Shown in pieces: positions 62,518 through 64,000 of a DNA stretch of 64,000 bases. The DNA is from Spirochaetia bacterium (GTDB lineage Bacteria > Spirochaetota > Spirochaetia > Sphaerochaetales > Sphaerochaetaceae): NCBI GenBank assembly GCA_022482625.1, contig JAKVOU010000001.1, positions 1,598,784 through 1,662,783 of the forward strand, in the 5' to 3' direction. The notes below the pieces were generated by a model. The model was given only the letters and a program-made list of their open reading frames with translations. It had not been told where the DNA came from and did not search any database. Numbering within the stretch: the first letter of the stretch is position 1; each line of letters starts with the position of its first letter. Both the position numbers and the translations under genes were made by a program.

Positions 62518-64000
62518 ATGAAGAAGACATTGTCCATTGCTTTATGCCTGCTTCTGACGGCAACCGTCTTTATTTCCTGCGGGAAAAAAGCAGAGACGGC
62601 TACTACAGAAACAGCTACAAAGACAGAAACAACGGCTACGGCTGCTCCTACGACAACAGCACCTGCTGCTGCAACAACTACTACAACCACTGCCACTACT
62701 ACAACCACTGCTCCCGCTGCTACGACAACAGCACCTGCTGCTCCAGCAAAAGAAAGCGAAGGCGTAGTATTCCGTATTTCAAATGGTGCAGAACCAGAAT
62801 CTCTTGACCCGGCCCTGATCCAGGGTGTCCCGGAACACAGAATCTACGACGCACTCTTCGAAGGCCTGGTCGCACCCGACCCCAAGACCTCAAACGCCAT
62901 CCCCGGCCTGGCAAAGAGCTGGGAATCCAATGCCGACGGCACGCAGTGGACATTCCATCTGAGAAAGACCACATGGTCTGACGGCACACCGATCACCGCA
63001 AAAGACGTAGTCTACTCATGGCTGCGAGAACTCGACCCGAAGACTGCAGCCCCGTATGCATGGTTCCCATGCATGTTCCTCAAGGGTGCTTCCGACTATA
63101 ACAGCGGCAAGGCCGGTGCTGACACAGTCGGCATCAGGGCCCTTGACGACTACACCTTCCAGATGGACCTCATCGGACCTATTCCGTATGCCATCGATGC
63201 CCTTACCCATTATTCCTTTGCGGTCGTCCCGCAGCATGCCATCGAGAAGTACGGCGACAGCTGGACGACTCCCGAGAACTTCGTAGGCGACGGCCCGTAC
63301 GTATTGAGCAAGAGGGTCGCACAGTCCTACATCGAATGCGTGCCGAACGAGAAGTACTGGGACAAGGACAACGTCAAGCTTGACAAGGTCATCTTCCAGT
63401 CCTCCGACGACGACAACACGAACTACAACATGTACATCAACGGCGAGACCGACTGGGTCACGACCGTACCGAATGACATGATCAGCAGTGCCTCCATGAG
63501 AGACGACTTCAGCAAGTACCCGCAGCTGGCAACCTACTACTACACGTTCAACTGTACCAAGGCCCCGTTCAATGACGCCAGGGTCAGGAAGGCCTTCTCA
63601 CTTGCAGTGGACCGCCAGGCATTGGTCGACGGCGTGACCAAGGGCGGGCAGATTCCTGCCTACGGCATGGTGCCCCCGCTTTCAGGCTACGACAAGATGG
63701 CAACCCCGTATGACAGCCAGGATGATGCGAATGCAGCAGCCCAGGATCTCCTGTCCCAGGCCGGCTATCCCAACGGCACAGGCATCGGTCCCATCACGAT
63801 CCTCTACAACACCAACGCAAGCCACAAGGCAATTGCTGAGTTCATCCAGCAGGAATGGAAGAACAACCTGGGTGTTGACGTTACACTGGAGAACGAGGAA
63901 TGGTCCACTTACCTTTCCGACAGGAATGCCGGCAACTTCCAGGTTGCAAGGGCAGGATGGGTCGGAGACTATCAGGATCCGAACACGTTCCTTGACATGT
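62518..64000 (+). CDS. oppA: oligopeptide-binding lipoprotein OppA, 3' end beyond window
   Basis: The first 494 codons of a solute-binding lipoprotein. The signal MKKTLSIALCLLLTATVFIS ends at a lipobox Cys (ISCGKK). Next comes a linker of about 55 residues almost only Thr and Ala with Pro, then the SBP family 5 domain: NGAEPESLDPALIQGVPEHR, FEGLVAPDP, LRKTTWSDGTPITAKDVVYS, VGDGPYVLSK and ARVRKAFSLAVDRQAL. AAGGAG lies seven bases before the ATG. It should bind peptides for OppBCDF. From about 62.76 kb the gene is conspicuously GC-rich with C or G in most third positions, unlike nearly every other gene here. Confidence 0.95.
   Translation, partial: MKKTLSIALCLLLTATVFISCGKKAETATTETATKTETTATAAPTTTAPAAATTTTTTATTTTTAPAATTTAPAAPAKESEGVVFRISNGAEPESLDPALIQGVPEHRIYDALFEGLVAPDPKTSNAIPGLAKSWESNADGTQWTFHLRKTTWSDGTPITAKDVVYSWLRELDPKTAAPYAWFPCMFLKGASDYNSGKAGADTVGIRALDDYTFQMDLIGPIPYAIDALTHYSFAVVPQHAIEKYGDSWTTPENFVGDGPYVLSKRVAQSYIECVPNEKYWDKDNVKLDKVIFQSSDDDNTNYNMYINGETDWVTTVPNDMISSASMRDDFSKYPQLATYYYTFNCTKAPFNDARVRKAFSLAVDRQALVDGVTKGGQIPAYGMVPPLSGYDKMATPYDSQDDANAAAQDLLSQAGYPNGTGIGPITILYNTNASHKAIAEFIQQEWKNNLGVDVTLENEEWSTYLSDRNAGNFQVARAGWVGDYQDPNTFLDM
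62648..62742 (+). repeat. direct repeats in the Thr/Ala linker of oppA
   Basis: A 23-bp sequence beginning CTACGACAACAGCACCTGCT occurs at 62648-62670 and again at 62720-62742, exactly 72 bp (24 codons) apart; ACTACTACAACCACTGC also repeats between them. Recombination would shorten or lengthen the linker in frame. Confidence 0.85.

Overview
The window looks like a chromosome segment from an anaerobic, host-associated or sediment spirochaete, most likely close to Sphaerochaeta. This rests on the two surface beta-barrel proteins with spirochaete-type signal peptides, the lipoprotein-rich ABC transporters with relaxed lipoboxes, the oxygen-sensitive radical SAM sulfatase maturase, and fermentative housekeeping genes of moderate GC. 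The genus assignment is inference; no rRNA gene is present to test it.

Layout. 1-9.8 kb is a carbohydrate-sulfate locus: a decayed amylosucrase, sulfatase, anaerobic sulfatase maturase and LacI regulator on the minus strand, diverging from a second sulfatase and a complete tripartite tricarboxylate transporter (TctC-TctB-TctA). Both sulfatases lack signal peptides, so the substrate is probably imported first and desulfated in the cytoplasm. 10-18 kb holds a split chromate transporter with a LysR regulator, a glycosyltransferase, a DMT exporter with a nonsense codon, two GNAT acetyltransferases, phosphoglycerate mutase and a long Cys-rich protein with glycosylase-like motifs. 18.2-22.9 kb is an AT-rich island: a candidate structured RNA, a small inverted-repeat element, and an AAA ATPase/subtilase gene pair of the IetAS defence type. 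The protease gene is split by a second copy of the same element, and precise removal of that copy restores a complete subtilase.

23-34 kb carries a NifX-like protein, LtrA, a YibE/F protein, alkaline phosphatase, a complete polyamine ABC transporter (potABCD), glycerate kinase, an AlkD-like repair protein, thioredoxin and a Crp/Fnr regulator. 35-41 kb carries a stand-alone trpB preceded by a previously hidden nine-residue leader peptide with two Trp codons and alternative hairpins, then a three-subunit xanthine dehydrogenase-type hydroxylase. 40.7-47.2 kb has a frameshifted YitT protein, a VOC protein, a NagB-like deaminase, an orphan tyrosine recombinase, and two outer-membrane barrel paralogues in inverted orientation that share a near-identical 94-bp start region. 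47.4-56.7 kb is housekeeping: a UPF0158 protein, enolase, a cation exchanger, recX, rpsI, rplM, a UvrD/PcrA helicase and rimO. 56.8-64 kb is an oligopeptide transporter (oppB, oppC with a very large insertion, oppD, oppF) with a separate, divergent and unusually GC-rich oppA that runs off the window.

The most notable points are the reversible-looking inactivation of the IetAS-type defence protease, the trp leader, the candidate RNA in the AT-rich island, the sulfate import-then-cleave locus, and the inverted barrel pair.
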